NCBI GenBank assembly: GCA_022592435.1
Contig: JABYQS010000047.1
Location: 1 to 64,000, forward strand
Source: Cerioporus squamosus
Lineage: Eukaryota; Basidiomycota; Agaricomycetes; Polyporales; Polyporaceae
Reading direction: 5' to 3'
DNA length: 64,000 nt
The translations under genes were made by a program, and so were the position numbers. Under the pieces are notes generated by a model. The model searched no databases. It was not told the DNA's origin and was given only the letters and a program-made list of their open reading frames with translations. Shown here in pieces: positions 1 to 12,208 of the stretch (its first letter is position 1; every line of letters begins with the position of its first letter).

Positions 1-38
1 CTGACACGTATTCGTTTCTAAGTCTATGCTAAGAGATA

Positions 39-1177
39 CTACACCTCCGCGAAACGGCGACGAACGAGCCGCGGGGGCTCCTCCATCTCACCAGTCCGCT
101 TCCGCTTCCTCAAGGTCAGCCCCATATGGACCTCCAAGAGGTTCTCAGCTACGTAGTTTAGGACAATCGGTGGTACTCCATCGAACCCTCCCCCACGTTG
201 AGCGGCCGTCCTCAACACATCCCTCGAAGCACGAGTGGACATTGCGATGTCGTAAAAGGCCGGAATGGCTTCGTGAATGAGACTTGCCGTCTGCGCAGGA
301 GTAAGTTACAGTTTACTACAGGCTGTGAAGTCGTACCTCTTCTGTAACGGCATACACGGTCTCGCCGAAGTCCTCAGGACGTGTCTTCATTCCGTCGAAC
401 ACGGACACCCAGCGTCCGAAACCGGGCAGACAGGTGACACACGGAAGTTTCACGAGGAGGGTGTCGTACCTCGCGTCAAGCTCGAACGTGTTGAGCGTGG
501 AGACCGTGGCCCATTCTTCTTCTGCCGCCAGCCAGATGTCTACGCGATTCCACGGGTACAGATCTTCATCTAATGGCGAGTGGAAGGCCAGCTGCAACTT
601 GTTGTCGTCGTTGAAACTGACGATGTGATGGACGGGGGTTTCACCATCCTACGCGCAGTTGAGGGGAGAAGGATGAACCAGTATTAACGGACGCACCTTT
701 TTCCATAGCGACACGCGAACGTGTCGCAAGGAGAAGACTTCTCTGTTGTCCCGGACTTCGGTTTCCCGGGGGGGTGGCGGAATGCCCAGATATCGGTCGA
801 TGTCTTCTAGCTCGAAACCTAGCAAGGGGCAATCTTCAACTCCCACGAGGCGCACGAGATGCGTAGGGGAGGAGTCATAGAGGTCCAGCTCCGCGATGTC
901 CAGACGGTGGGCGCGCCACATTCCGTTCTCGAGGATTTCGAGGGGCGTAAGCAGGAAGTGGTCGCATGCGGCGACAAGCCAGTGCAGTTCGCGCAGGGCG
1001 ACGGTGTGCCCATTATCAAAAGGGACCATGCGCCAGACTGGGAGCTCCCCGTTCTGACTTTGTGTCAGCGTGCCGTGCACGGCATACTGGGATACGAGTG
1101 GCACGCACCTTCGTCCACAGAACTACCCGCAGGAGCATCTGCTGCTGTTCGGGAGCTGCCTCGAAATGGTCCGGCAT
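39..1177 (-). CDS. Unknown protein, four exons, about 335 residues
   Basis: I do not recognise the family. Reading from an ATG at 1177 (an in-frame upstream ATG-like start at 1273 is possible), exons join cleanly: a short first exon, a second from the acceptor near 1099 to about 705 ending in LWKK before GTGCGT, a third beginning DGETPVHHIV (about 655-335) ending in AVTEE before GTACGA, and a last exon from about 290 to the stop at 39. All junctions keep phase 0. The protein has no visible signal peptide or membrane segment; the middle is rich in acidic and hydrophobic residues and the C terminus is basic (LRKRKR, VRRRF), suggesting nuclear or nucleic-acid contact, which is inference. It lies head-to-tail behind the large gene at 1415-6466 on the same strand. 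Confidence 0.55.
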
Positions 1178-1414
1178 GTCGAACGTCGGGTCGCAGGGTC
1201 TCTCGGGGAGAGGGAGGACACGAGAGCTTGCGACGAAGCGTGGGCAGCTGTGAGTGAGCAACCCGAGGGTCACGCCGATGGGAGCGGCTCAGATCGGGCG
1301 GTGCAAGGTGAATTTTTCCAGACTTTACCCCCTGACCTCGCTGACTCCAAATCCGATCGCATGGCATTTTAGGGACACAAGATCGGACGAATGTAACTAC
1401 GGCGGAGCCAAGCA

Positions 1415-4400
1415 TTATCCTACCAGAGATCTAGCCCTTCTTTTCGTGGCCCGAGCCTTGGGAGCTTTCTTGCGACTCTCATCCGCCCTTGAATTGGGAA
1501 TCAGCTCGTGCATGAGTGAGCGATAGGCAAAGCACGCACTCTTTGGCTAGAATCGCCCTTCCAGAAGGTACGCGAGCGCGAGGCTCGCGGCCTAGGACAA
1601 GACCGACGTCGAGGTTTGGGGGCGCCATGGGCACGCCTGCGACCCGGTCTTTGCCTCGCGCCGGTCGAGCTCGTTTCGTTTGGTTCGCGTCGCCGGCCGA
1701 CGTCGATGGCCCACGAGCGCGCTTCGCAGTCTGGGTGCTAGCAGGGGACTCACCTAGGCTACCTGAGGCGGACGCTGGGGCACTCTGTTCGGGTATCGGT
1801 TCCTGCGCATTGATCGCGGCCGCTGTGAGAAGGTGAGATGTCAGCACCAGAAGACAAGAATGCAGGGGCGCAACGTACGTTCGGGCACGTTGTCTGTCCC
1901 AGTGTCCGCTGGTTCCACAAAGGTGATGTTCTGCATAGCAAACAGCAAGTCCGGCGGGCTAGGCGCAGGGGACTCTGATGTCGACGGGGGCTCCAAGTTC
2001 AGTGTCGTCGGTGTGTAGTAGTTGGGCTCGTCCGATAACGGAATAGCATAGTCTTCCGAACGCGCGCCAGAGAGGCCATGCACAGATGAGAGTGAATCCA
2101 ACGGCGGCAAGGGAGCACGACGCGCATCGGGTCTGTGGGGAGTTGGCGAAGGGCCCATGGAGGGAAACGGCGATCGAGCGCTCTCCGCAGTCGACGGGGC
2201 AACTGAGACGGCTGTTGCGGAGCCACTCGCCGCTGAGTGTGACACAGAGGGGCAGACAGCAGGGCGAGGGACTGATGCCCCCGAAGACGATGGAGCGGCT
2301 GAGACATTGCGGTCTCGCAGAGCTGCCGAGTGCGGGTGAGTTTCGAATACGACTGGTTTGGGACCGGACACATACAGGCAATAATCTGCGTCGCGGCCAC
2401 TCGAGTTACCTCATCTTCATCGGCGTCGATAACTGGGAGACATTGAATATATTCATGACAAGTGCAGCGAGACGGGAACTTACGTTCTTTCGTCTGCTCC
2501 ACCCATAGCTGCGCGAGGGCTCGGATTTCTTCGTCGCTCACGCCTGTGCCTTTCTCTATCACCTGAAGCATTGACTGTCCATGACGGTTCTCGCCCACAG
2601 GATGACTGTCATATATGAGCGCAGCAAGCGAGAAGAGGGCATGCGCACTCACATGAAGGTACGAGCCCGTCCGCGCTCATCGGGTCCGCCGACAGCGATG
2701 AAACCGCCCCATTTGAACACCCGATGCATCGTCTTCATGTTGGTTTTGCACCACTCCGCGATCTCCAGCGCGGTGCTGTCTCATCTCAGTCACTCTGCGA
2801 AGCCACGAACGTTCTAAGAGCACACTCACTAGACAGTGGGAGAGTCCTCTTCCTCATCGCTCGCAATCGCGACTGCTGACTCCTCGCGGCGTTCGGCGTT
2901 GCGTTGACGTGCGAGCTCTTCGTACGGCTCGCGCTCTGAAGGTGACATCGCCTCCCAGGCGGCCTTACTGTCCCTGCGTTGCGAGCCAATGTTGTAGCGA
3001 ATCTTGCCGTCATGCAATATCACCTCTGCGTCGGGGGCTTCCTCGCTCCCCTGAAATATATCCAGCCCGGAGAGCTCGCGATGCCTCTTGGGGGCCGGAA
3101 TGGTAGCAGGGGCAGGCAGCGTGCGTTGACCTTTCTTCCTCGAGTTACTGAGCTCGATAAACCTGTTCTTCAGGTCCTGCGGCCTGCCATCAGCTCAAGC
3201 GCAAAGGCAGAAATACGAGCGCGCGCACCGTTCGAAGACGAGCCATACGAGCCTTATGCTCCACCTCCGTCTCAGCCTTCCACATGACCATATTCTCGCG
3301 ACGTTTGGAATGCGCGGCTTTCTTGCGCTTCTCGAACTCAGCGGCTGTCTCGCCAGGATAAGGGTGCGGGAAGCGTTCCTTGAACTTCGGCTCGACAAAC
3401 TCAGCCGCATCGAGGTAGGGGGACTTGGAGTTGCGGTTCGCGATGAGGTCCTGGACCTCCTTCGTGTCGTACTCTGCGTCGACCCAGGCCAAGGCGTCGT
3501 AGAACCGCTGGCCGCGTGCCATGCTCACGACCCGCCAGGAGGAGCAACGGGGGATGTGTGAGGGTGAGACGAAAGCTGGTGACTACTCCGTCAAAAAGCC
3601 ATTTCACCCGTTCATGTGTGCGCGCACTCACTAAAGTAGGGCATCAAGGCGCGACGTGCGCCTGCGTGCCTGCTCATCGGGGCCTGACGCCGGAAATTCT
3701 CTCCGCCTCGGTTAATCTGCAAGATCGAGCCATGAAACAGATTCAGTACGCACATTGCAAGGCGCAGAACCGAATAACTATTGCCATCGTAGGCTATCAG
3801 TATTACATGGAAATTACATCGAGCCGGATACATGATTATATGCGATGGGGGGAACAGGTAGACGAGAGTACAGTTTGACGAACGTACGCACGTAGAAATC
3901 GACTGCCTGCGCCTGGACACGGTCCAAGGGCAACAGGTCCAACCGTTCGGCGTTGCCCGCCTGGACTATCACCTCGGGACAATCAGGCCAACGTGCCAAC
4001 ACGCGCGCGAACGACTGCAGAGTGCGCCTAGCTGCCTCGCCGTCTACTCCTGGAACGGCCGGGTTGCTCCACCGAAAGACGTCGTCCTCATACTCGTCCA
4101 CAGGGATGACGGTCACAGTCGACGAAGGGAGACCCCAGATGGCTGATACGACTCCCTCCCGCTCCCAACGGTGTATCTCCAGCCAGCTTGACTTGTGAAC
4201 GAGCAGCGTGTCCAGAGCCATGAGCTCCGCACGGAAATTTATCTCGTGCGACTCCCACAAGAGGCGACGTCGGAGGGAGGAGTGCGCTGCCACCTGACCT
4301 AGGTCCAGCGTGTCGTCGCCCCACGGCACTGACTCATCTGCGCGGTACGAACGGAGCTGAGCCACGCGGGAAAACAACCTGCTCACGCCGTTGCGTTCAC

Positions 4401-6466
4401 CCTGCCGGCGATGCGCGCGTCGGAAGTCGGACGGCGATCGCGAGTTTGTGGGCAGGAACGTCTTCATGGCGTAGTCTCCCCACAAGGCGGCCCGCCATTC
4501 GCCAATCGACAACGGTTCATGCGACAAAGACGGGTCGAACATCCGTGCGCGTAGGAACCGACGAATGCGCACGAGGTTGTGCAGGTACCGATGGGTTTTC
4601 TCGTCTGAGCGCGCGCGCTCGGGGTGGAGAGAGTCGGGGGGCAGTGTGGCGACAGAGGACACGGTGTCAAGGAGGAAAGGCGGTGGGTAGAAGTACAGCG
4701 CGGAGCTGGCGGATCGCGGGACGGTCCCCGCGGCGCGCAGAGCACTCTCCCAGCAGCCAACGATATCATAGAACGGGGACGGGACGAAGGACTTGGACGG
4801 ATGAGGCGGGTCGACGGTCAGCGCGGGAGGATCCATGGGCCTAATTTCAACGCCGGGATGCGGCCGACTACCCGCCGCGCCACGTCCTTGGCCTCGATGG
4901 CGCGACCGATGGGTGCGCTTCGCCCCTGACGGCGCCGGGACCGGAGCGGCAGCTGGCATACGCAAGTGGCTGGCGGAGTGACTATCTTCAGACACTCGCA
5001 CGCGTTTGGGTGCGGGTTCGGCTTCGGGGACAATGGGGACTTCCGCCGACGAGAGCGACGCGAGATGCGTGCCAGCGACATGCTTCGACACTGTGAGCAA
5101 CATTGATTCTTTCCAGTTTCCCGTCAGGTTCCCGACGCCGACGAGGGTCTGAGCGTGCTGCAAGATCGGGGATCCATCCGGCGCCGAGAAAAGGAGTACG
5201 GCAGCGCGCGGCTGTCCACGACGGCCCAGACCGGAATATTGGCGGTCAGGGGTTGCAGGAACCAAGTAGGGAGCCCGACCCTCGTCGTATTCATCGCGTC
5301 CGACCCTTCCGCCACAAACGTCCCCAACACCGGCAGAATCTCCCTGCTGTAATCCGCCGAAGCCGACATACGAGGCGCGACGAACTCGACGTAAGTCTTC
5401 AGACCTGCCAGCTCGAGGCAGATCCGCTGAACATGAGCGGCCACTGCAATGGACACTGTCGACGTCGCCGGAAGATGGCGCATGCGGTCAACAACCTGTC
5501 GAAGGATCAAGAGCAGCATCTGTCCGTACTTCCGCACGTTTTCCTCAGCGGACATCTCCTCGAACCGTCGTATGGCATGCGTGGCTGCGCCGACGAGGTG
5601 TTCTCGAACTGGCTCGACGATGTACCCTAACCCGTTGAAACCGATGGTACGGTCCTCCTTCCAATCCACGGTGGCAGACAGATTCACCCAGAGCACGTCG
5701 GGGACTTCGGGAGGAGATGGAGCGTTGGGGATGCACGCAATGTGCCACATGCCGGGCGTCAGCCGCTGAGGTGTGCGCGAGTACTCGTGGGGGCCCCACA
5801 GTCCATCTGCGTAAGTCTCGATGACCATGCTTTCGACAGGGTACGGAGGTACGTAGTCCATGTTGGGCGAGGTGATCACCATTCGATCGAAGAGACCTTG
5901 AGAGGCCACCTTCGCTTCGTGGGCCTGGCACACCACGGGAACTACAGAGGTCCGTCAGTTCAATTTGCATGCGCGTGCATAATGATCTTACCTCGTGTGT
6001 AGCGATTGACACGCAGGACTGCGGGCGCGGACGGCATGCCACTAACCGGCAAAACTCGGGGACGAACGACGCTCGCCTGCAAATCAGGAGGCGAATGTGG
6101 AGGCAATGGAGGAGGCGAAGACGCAGGGGGCGAGGGATGAGGGGGATCTCTACAGCATCAGTGAGTACCTAATGTTATGCTTGCACCTGCTAAGTTACTC
6201 ACCGGCGTGTAGGGGACGGAATTATCCCTGGAGAGGTAATGGGCGATGGTGGACGACCCACCTCGCTAGATTAAACATGATTCAGTAGGCCATCCCTAGA
6301 TATGCATCATGCAGGATACTCACGACACATTGATAGTGTCCGCGCGTGCTCCAACAGAGGAGGTACTCGCTTCTGGTTGTACGGTGCGGCGTTTGAACCG
6401 CAGATTCTTGATGGCCAGTCGTGCCAAGGCGGCCGCCGTAGCTTCGCCAGCTGTGTCCGACTCCAT
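1415..6466 (-). CDS. Large multi-exon nuclear-type protein next to a KDZ transposase; one frameshift
   Basis: Family not recognised; about 1,430 residues in roughly 12 exons. Start ATG at 6466 (MESDTAGEATAAALARLA). Exons at about 6324-6466, 6203-6265, 5992-6149, 3892-5941, 3632-3716, 3229-3575, 2830-3176, 2653-2775, 2484-2605, 1879-2352, about 1532-1822 and 1415-1502 join in phase with consensus donors. Order of regions: Pro-rich N terminus, long folded part containing a WRAALWGDY segment, a charged part (ERFPHPYPGETAAEFEKRKK), a stretch resembling an HMG-box helix (AWEAMSPSEREPYEELARQR), a Ser/Pro-rich linker, and a C terminus with Lys/Arg clusters (TKRARPARGK, RKKAPKARATKRRARSLVG) typical of nuclear localisation. 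Near 5200-5212 the frame must shift by one base inside a GCGCGC run (SRA to AAVLLF), so the copy is either broken or has an assembly indel. It is transcribed away from the KDZ gene and may be cargo of the same element; that link is inference. Confidence 0.6.
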
Positions 6467-7769
6467 CGTAATTCTGTGCGAAGTGGTCAATCTTCCTGTC
6501 GTGCGAGATCAAGCACGACCGCGAGACGACCACGTACAGCGGGGAAAGAACACCGGTTCGACCGCGGGAAGCGTGGTGAGACCTGCGTCCGGGGCGGATG
6601 CAGCGGGAGCGTGGGTGAGGTCTTGCCGTCCGCCTGGGGAACGCGTAGTCCGGGATTTCTTGAAGACTTGCGATGCTGTAGGCTATAGAGCCGTACGCAC
6701 GCGCAAGTGGTCGCACTAGGCCGCGAGAGTCGGCGAGCTTTAATAGCCTGGCTCGACTCTCAGCGGTTGTCGTCCAGGGTGTCGTTGAGCGCGCCGTCGA
6801 GATACTTGAGGGCGAGGGCGAGGCGGAAAAGTCTAGAGAGACGTAGCATAGGATGAGTAGAGTGCCTGTTGGTGCCCAGCTTTCCCATCACGTGCGCCAG
6901 CCCACCAGCCTGGAGCCCGGAATTACTTCCGCGTGCCTTTTTGGGACTCCTCGGACCTCGGGCCATACGATTCAATCGCCGATCGACATCGATGGGCCGG
7001 AGGCAAATTGCACTTGAATCTCCGATTACCCCGCATTACGACATGGACAAGAGTTGGCTACTTACAAAGTCAGTCCATGGCGAGACTCCGCTCGTCCAAC
7101 GAGCTGGGGAACGAGGCAGGCCGAAAATCGCTAAGTCCATCATGTCCACCATTTCCCCCTGCACCTCCCCGTCAGCCCGCCGTGCCCTTCTGCTCTGCGC
7201 CCTTGCACACACACCACACCACACTCTCACTGCCAGACCTGATCGCCACGTCAACTGCATGTAAGACACCTGAGGGGGCAGACATTTCCTCGCTGACTCC
7301 GCCAACAGCTTGAATGAGCGACAATGGCAGACCACGGTGGAACGCCATGTCATCTGCAAGAGCACGCCCAAGCTTGAGTGTGCTGGCTCTGAAAGCTGCA
7401 TGCTCGCCGGGTCGCGCGATCTGGATCCTCTCCGACCGGCATATGCTGCTCATTGAGAGGACCTCTCAAGCATCGCCGTGCCATCCAAGAAGACGGCATC
7501 CTCAGGCCCGAGGAGTGTGACCCCAGTATACAGGCTTTGGCAAGGCCGTCCCGGGAGCCTTGTGGACGTCGGTCTGGCACGTCGACGTCCTCCTCACCAC
7601 GTAGATCGGCCGGGAGGGTTGACTGGCTGTTGGGTGGAGAACAATGCATGATGCTGAGTCAGTCAAGGTGAGCAGCAATCGTCATGACATTGCGAGGCCA
7701 GCACAGAAGCTCATCTCAGAATGCTCGGCTGGGATTGGGTTAGCTAGGGACAAGCTGCCATTCGAAGGG
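6467..7769. other. Gap between the divergent large gene and the KDZ gene
   Basis: Several short open frames lie on the minus strand (for example 6760-6975, whose end reads KYLDGALNDTLDDNR, and 7172-7453), and an exon or two of a small minus-strand gene is possible. I could not join them into a convincing model and see no known domain. A pyrimidine-rich stretch lies at about 7140-7200. Confidence 0.3.
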
Positions 7770-7845
7770 CCCGCGACCAGTATTGCTATAATGTTCACGT
7801 ACGCCCGCGACCAGTATTGCTATAATGTCCACGTACGCCCGCGAG
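7770..7845. repeat. 34-bp tandem direct repeat, 2.2 copies
   Basis: Units start at 7770, 7804 and (partial) 7838, each beginning CCCGCGACCAGTATTGC and continuing through TATAATGT and CACGTACG. Units one and two differ by a single base. It sits about 140 bp before the TATA box of the KDZ gene, so it may be an upstream regulatory or subterminal repeat of the element. There are no spacers, so it is not CRISPR-like. Confidence 0.8.
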
Positions 7846-7983
7846 GTACTAGCGTAGATACATGTACTGCTACCACACATGCGATACCTCCCCTATGTCG
7901 CCGCATACAAATTCCGGTCGGGTGTGCTCGATCATGGGTGGGCTGCATTTTTCTTCACCGCGCGCAGTCAGCGGCCGGACTCC

Positions 7984-7990
7984 TATATAA
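7984..7990 (+). promoter_or_regulatory. TATA box of the KDZ transposase gene
   Basis: TATATAA lies 81 bp before the chosen ATG at 8071 and is followed by a C/T-rich stretch suited to a fungal transcription start. It supports 8071 as the start codon. Confidence 0.55.
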
Positions 7991-8070
7991 CCCGCTTCCT
8001 CGCTCCAACATACTTGCTCGTCCTCCCGGTCCTTCAACCCAAATTCTGCACCCTTGTAAGCCCATACGAC

Positions 8071-11000
8071 ATGGAAGGCTTGTCTTCGGCCTTTCGGGGC
8101 GCTGTGAAGACGGCTGCAGACAAGTTACGCTCCCCTCGTAGGAAGACCCGTCGCGAGGACACCACGTCATCCCCTCCTGCGCATTCGCGGACCTCTACTC
8201 GCTCTCGCTTCAACCTGAGTAAAAAAGTGAAGTTAGCCAACACGTCTGCGACGGCCGGACCATCGGCGAATGCTATGGACGCGGCTGCGAGCTCCTTGGG
8301 GGCCAGTCCAACCCCTATGACGTTGCCGGGACTCTCCAAGCCGTATAGGTCCCCGTATGTGGAGGACGTGCCTGACGAAGGCGACGAGTATCACAAGGCG
8401 GCTCCAACAGACAAGCATTTGGTGCGTGCGACACCCTACTACTATGTCTGCTGCTTACTCACTGTCGGGCGTTCGGACCCACCTAGCCTTCGGTCGTAAT
8501 GGGCGATTTCTTAGACCAGCATGCGGCCAAGGTTCAAGGCAACCTTGACGACCGTGAGACGCCACCTGTGACTTTGGATGCATGCCCCGTCTGCCACCAA
8601 GAGCTTGCTTCGCAAGAGGTCCCTTTCCGCACCCTCTACCAGTGTCAAGACTGCCCCATGGCGCCCACCGCATGCCGCGCATGCATTATTCGCGACCACC
8701 ACGGCCGTCCGTTCGATCGCATCCGACGCTGGTCCCCTGAAGACGAATGCTGGGAGAAGGTGAGCACTGCCGACTTGGGACACGTTATCTACCTGGGCCA
8801 TGGCGGAACGTGCTGCCCAAAGATACCCAAGCACGCGGACGGCACTCCGGACCCGCAGACCCGTATGCGCATCATCACGGTCCTGCACGAACACGGGCTG
8901 CTCGATATGCCCTTCGTCTTCTGTCGTTGCGAGCCCGCCACCATGGAACCTGGCCAACTTCTGGCTGTAGGTCTGTGGCCAGCTACATGGGACGCCCCCG
9001 AGACAGCAACAACGCTCACGACACTGGAGACGTTCCACAACCTGAGTTTGCAAGCGCAAGTCAACGTCCACGACTATATGGAGCATCTCAAGCGGATGAC
9101 TGACGGCGTCCTCTCAGCGCAAGTGAAGGTATGTCCGTTCGACATAGCTGCGCTAGATGTATGTTGATCACTCTCACAGGATCGTTACCGTGAATTCAGC
9201 CACTCCATCCGACAGTACTCTTTTGTCCGGTTGTGTCGCCGGCAGGGTGTGACCCCGTCCCGCGGACTGCCACCTCGTGCCCTCGCGGCCGAATGCCCGG
9301 CCTGTCCCCGGCCGAACGTGAACACGCGGGAGAGCTTTTGGGAGCGCGCGAGGCGTTACTTGTATGTCTTTATGAGGCGCAGCGCGCTCGTACTGACATC
9401 CTTGCAGGCATGTGGACGCCCTCCGAGTTACTTTTGACGGCAACTTCCACTTCAACCTGAAGTGGAAAAAGACGGACGCGAACGATTTCCCCTTTACCAA
9501 GGGTGCCGGCTACTTCGTTCACATCGACGACATGGCTAAGTTCCTGGAGAAGGTCAACAAAAAGGGAGCCAAGCAGAAGGAGGTAGGATTGCCCGCGGAT
9601 CCCCACTGGCAAACCCGCGTTGACCTACAATGTAGACTTCCACATGTTCCACATTTGGCGCGATGGACTACGGCAAGTACAAAGGCCAAGTAAGCGGAAT
9701 CGTGGCTGTCTTGTGCCGTCATGGATTCACGCTTCCAGGTGGGGTTGTAGACCTGCACTTTGGAGAGAGGTATGTCTCTTACGCCCTTTGGGCGACGTGT
9801 CTAACGTTCATCGCAGATTCGCCTACGTCGATTTCGCAGTCGTCTCGGCGTTGCAACCATATCTCCCCTTGCCTCTGTGGCTTCTGATTTACGACATCAT
9901 GTGTCAATACATCATTCGATTCCGGATCCGGATCGACGAAGAGTTCACCCCGCAGATGATCAAGAACCTGGAGTCTATCGTCTCGACTGATTTCCCCCAG
10001 ATCATCGCGGGTGTTGGCAAGTACCATCTCAGCATGCACACTCAAGGCTGCCGCGAGAAGTTTTCCATGCATCACCTGCCCTGCGCGTGCGTTGACGACG
10101 GAGAGACGTGCGAACGACTGTGGGGGGTGATCTCCGCCATGTCCCGACGCACCAAGGAAATGTCCGCTGGACACCGTCACGACGTCCTAAACGATCTGTT
10201 CTACGACCAGAACGTTCGCAAGATGCATCAGATGGGTGAGTGTACATATTCGTGGCTGGCATGCACACTCACCACCACCCAGTGACCTTCCTCATCACCA
10301 AGCTGCCAAAGGCCGAAGAGCACCTTGCAGAGCTATCTGAGTACCTCCGCACCCTTGAGACATCGATCGTGGCGCAGTGCGGCCAGGACACATTGGACCA
10401 ATGGAAGGCCACGGAGGAGGAGTGGAAGCGCCGCGTAGTCGACATCTCTCAGCACGCGGACCTTGTCAGCCCTTATGAAATGCCACAGGAAGCAGGTGAG
10501 ACGTTGTGGCCAATGTACACTTCGTCCCCCGTTGCTGAACCATGAACAGGCTTGACGGCGAAACAGGTTCAAGCGCAACTCGCCCAAGACCCCACCACGA
10601 AGGGCGATCATCAGAGTGCAGGCTTGGCCGGCCTGATACATGATTGTATTGACCTCGAGGCAGATCGGTAAGTCTTCTGCGACACCGCACAATTCGGAAA
10701 TTGACCACTATCCCAGGGCGACACTCGCTGCTAAAATCGAAGCGTTCACCGGGAAAGAAGCGGACCGCAGCGCCCTCGCGTGCGAGATCGAGGAACTTGC
10801 CGCTCGTGCGAAGGACGCACAAGAACGATACGAACTCTACCTCCAACCCGCCATCAATCAAGCTCTCCGGGACGCTGAGGGTGAGAACTTGCCTCCCAGT
10901 TTTCCACGGCGCGCCCCCATCTTGGTTGCGGGCCTGGACGGAGTTGTTCCCACCGCCACTCCCATGGACGCAGAGAGTGACGTTGAAGGTGCGCGTTCTG

Positions 11001-12208
11001 TAGGGCGTTATGTATTGCATGCTGCCCGACATACTAATGTCCAACCCAGTCCAAGGGCGGTGCTGAAACTACGTCTGCCCCTGGATCCCCAATCGCCGAT
11101 GACGCCAGTCCTGCCACGCAGGATCCCAAACTGACGATCCCCTCTGGGTCCACTCCCAAGAAACGCAAGCGGAACACGCCAGCCGCAGGCATCCGAGCAA
11201 CAATGCATGCGCTTCTCGAGGAGACGGCTCTCCGACTGCCCTCTGACTTCGACGACGCGATCTTGCGCCACCCTGCGATGGCCCAAGCAGTGCAGTTCGA
11301 AAGGCAATTGCGGGAAGGGTTTGCCAGGGACGCCCTGGACGCTGTGCGCGTGCACATCACGACGCACGCAACTCTTGAGGACCGGAAGAAACAAGGTTCT
11401 GGTACGACGTTCAACGCTTCAATGGACAAGCGACTCGACAGGAAGAAGCAAACTATCGAGCAGGCAGCGGCCCGATATAACGCCATCCGGGCCATCTTGT
11501 TGGTGCTCGGAATGTCACCGGACGACAAGGAGTTCCAGCCGTTGCTCAGGAAGGACATGAAGGCGTTCGCGATTATCACGGAAGAACAGATGCTCGGTGA
11601 CAGCGCCCGCCGCCCATCATGGATATGGGGCGACTTCTCCTTCATCGGGAAAGAAGCGAGTGGTGACATTAAAACCTTCATGCTTGAGAGTGAGTGCAGT
11701 CTGAGACCTGGACGCATTCGTTAGCTAACTCTGCCATCAGGTTTGCGCGTCCACTGGTTCCGCTACAGCGCGTTGGTCACTCGATGGTCTGAAGAGGTGG
11801 ACACCGAGCGCGAAGAGATGTTCCACACCACGAAGACTTTTAAACACGACATGGAAATGTGGCAGAAGCGTGCAGAAGAACGCAAGACCGCTGGGAAGCT
11901 GGGATCCGCAGCTTATGCACGCAGGTGAGTGCCGGCGCACGGTAATGGTAGTGCTGACTTGACCAATTCGCAGACAACACGTTCGCTTCCGACGTCTGTA
12001 TGAGCAAGCCATTCACACATTCCCCTATCGTATACAAGAGGTCCGTGGCGAGTGGCGACTTCGTCGAATCAGACTGACAAGTTTGCAGGGTCTCGGAATG
12101 CCCACAGGGAAGGGTTTCGAGGTGCGTTCAACCTTGGCTAAGATCTGAGGTCCATGACTAAATCGTCTGCAGGACCTTGGAATTCCCAAGCCCGCTCACG
12201 GTGCCTGA
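8071..12208 (+). CDS. KDZ transposase with CxC2 cysteine cluster, apparently complete
   Basis: Encodes a DDE-type transposase of the Kyakuja-Dileera-Zisupton class, which would cut and move its own DNA in the nucleus. Fourteen exons (8071-8421, 8487-9128, 9180-9361, 9408-9582, 9636-9769, 9817-10235, 10283-10495, 10550-10667, 10717-10999, 11050-11689, 11741-11924, 11974-12040, 12089-12121, 12173-12208) sum to 3,477 nt, an exact multiple of three, giving 1,158 residues. N terminus is basic and disordered. Residues about 145-245 form the CxC2 cluster (CPVCHQE, CQDCPM, CRAC, then CRCEP). The catalytic residues are visible: D in TFDGNFHF, D in IYDIMCQY, E in DDGETCERLWG. A coiled, charged C-terminal extension follows with a KKRKR nuclear signal near 11160. 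No stop or frameshift was found, so the gene may be active or recently active. Confidence 0.85.

Larger units (their letters stand above)
7770..12208 (+). mobile_element. KDZ-class DNA transposon, borders not determined
   Basis: The element is recognised from its transposase gene (8071-12208). The upstream 34-bp repeats may belong to it. I could not find a convincing pair of terminal inverted repeats with matching target duplications; the divergent gene at 1415-6466 could lie inside the same unit, in which case the element would be at least 10.8 kb. The limits given cover only the part that can be supported. Confidence 0.6.

Noticed and set aside
2086..2508. Plus-strand frame of 140 codons
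   Set aside because: Mirror of the Ser/Pro-rich minus-strand exon of the large gene.
7770..7845. CRISPR-like array
   Set aside because: Units are directly adjacent without spacers; eukaryotic context.
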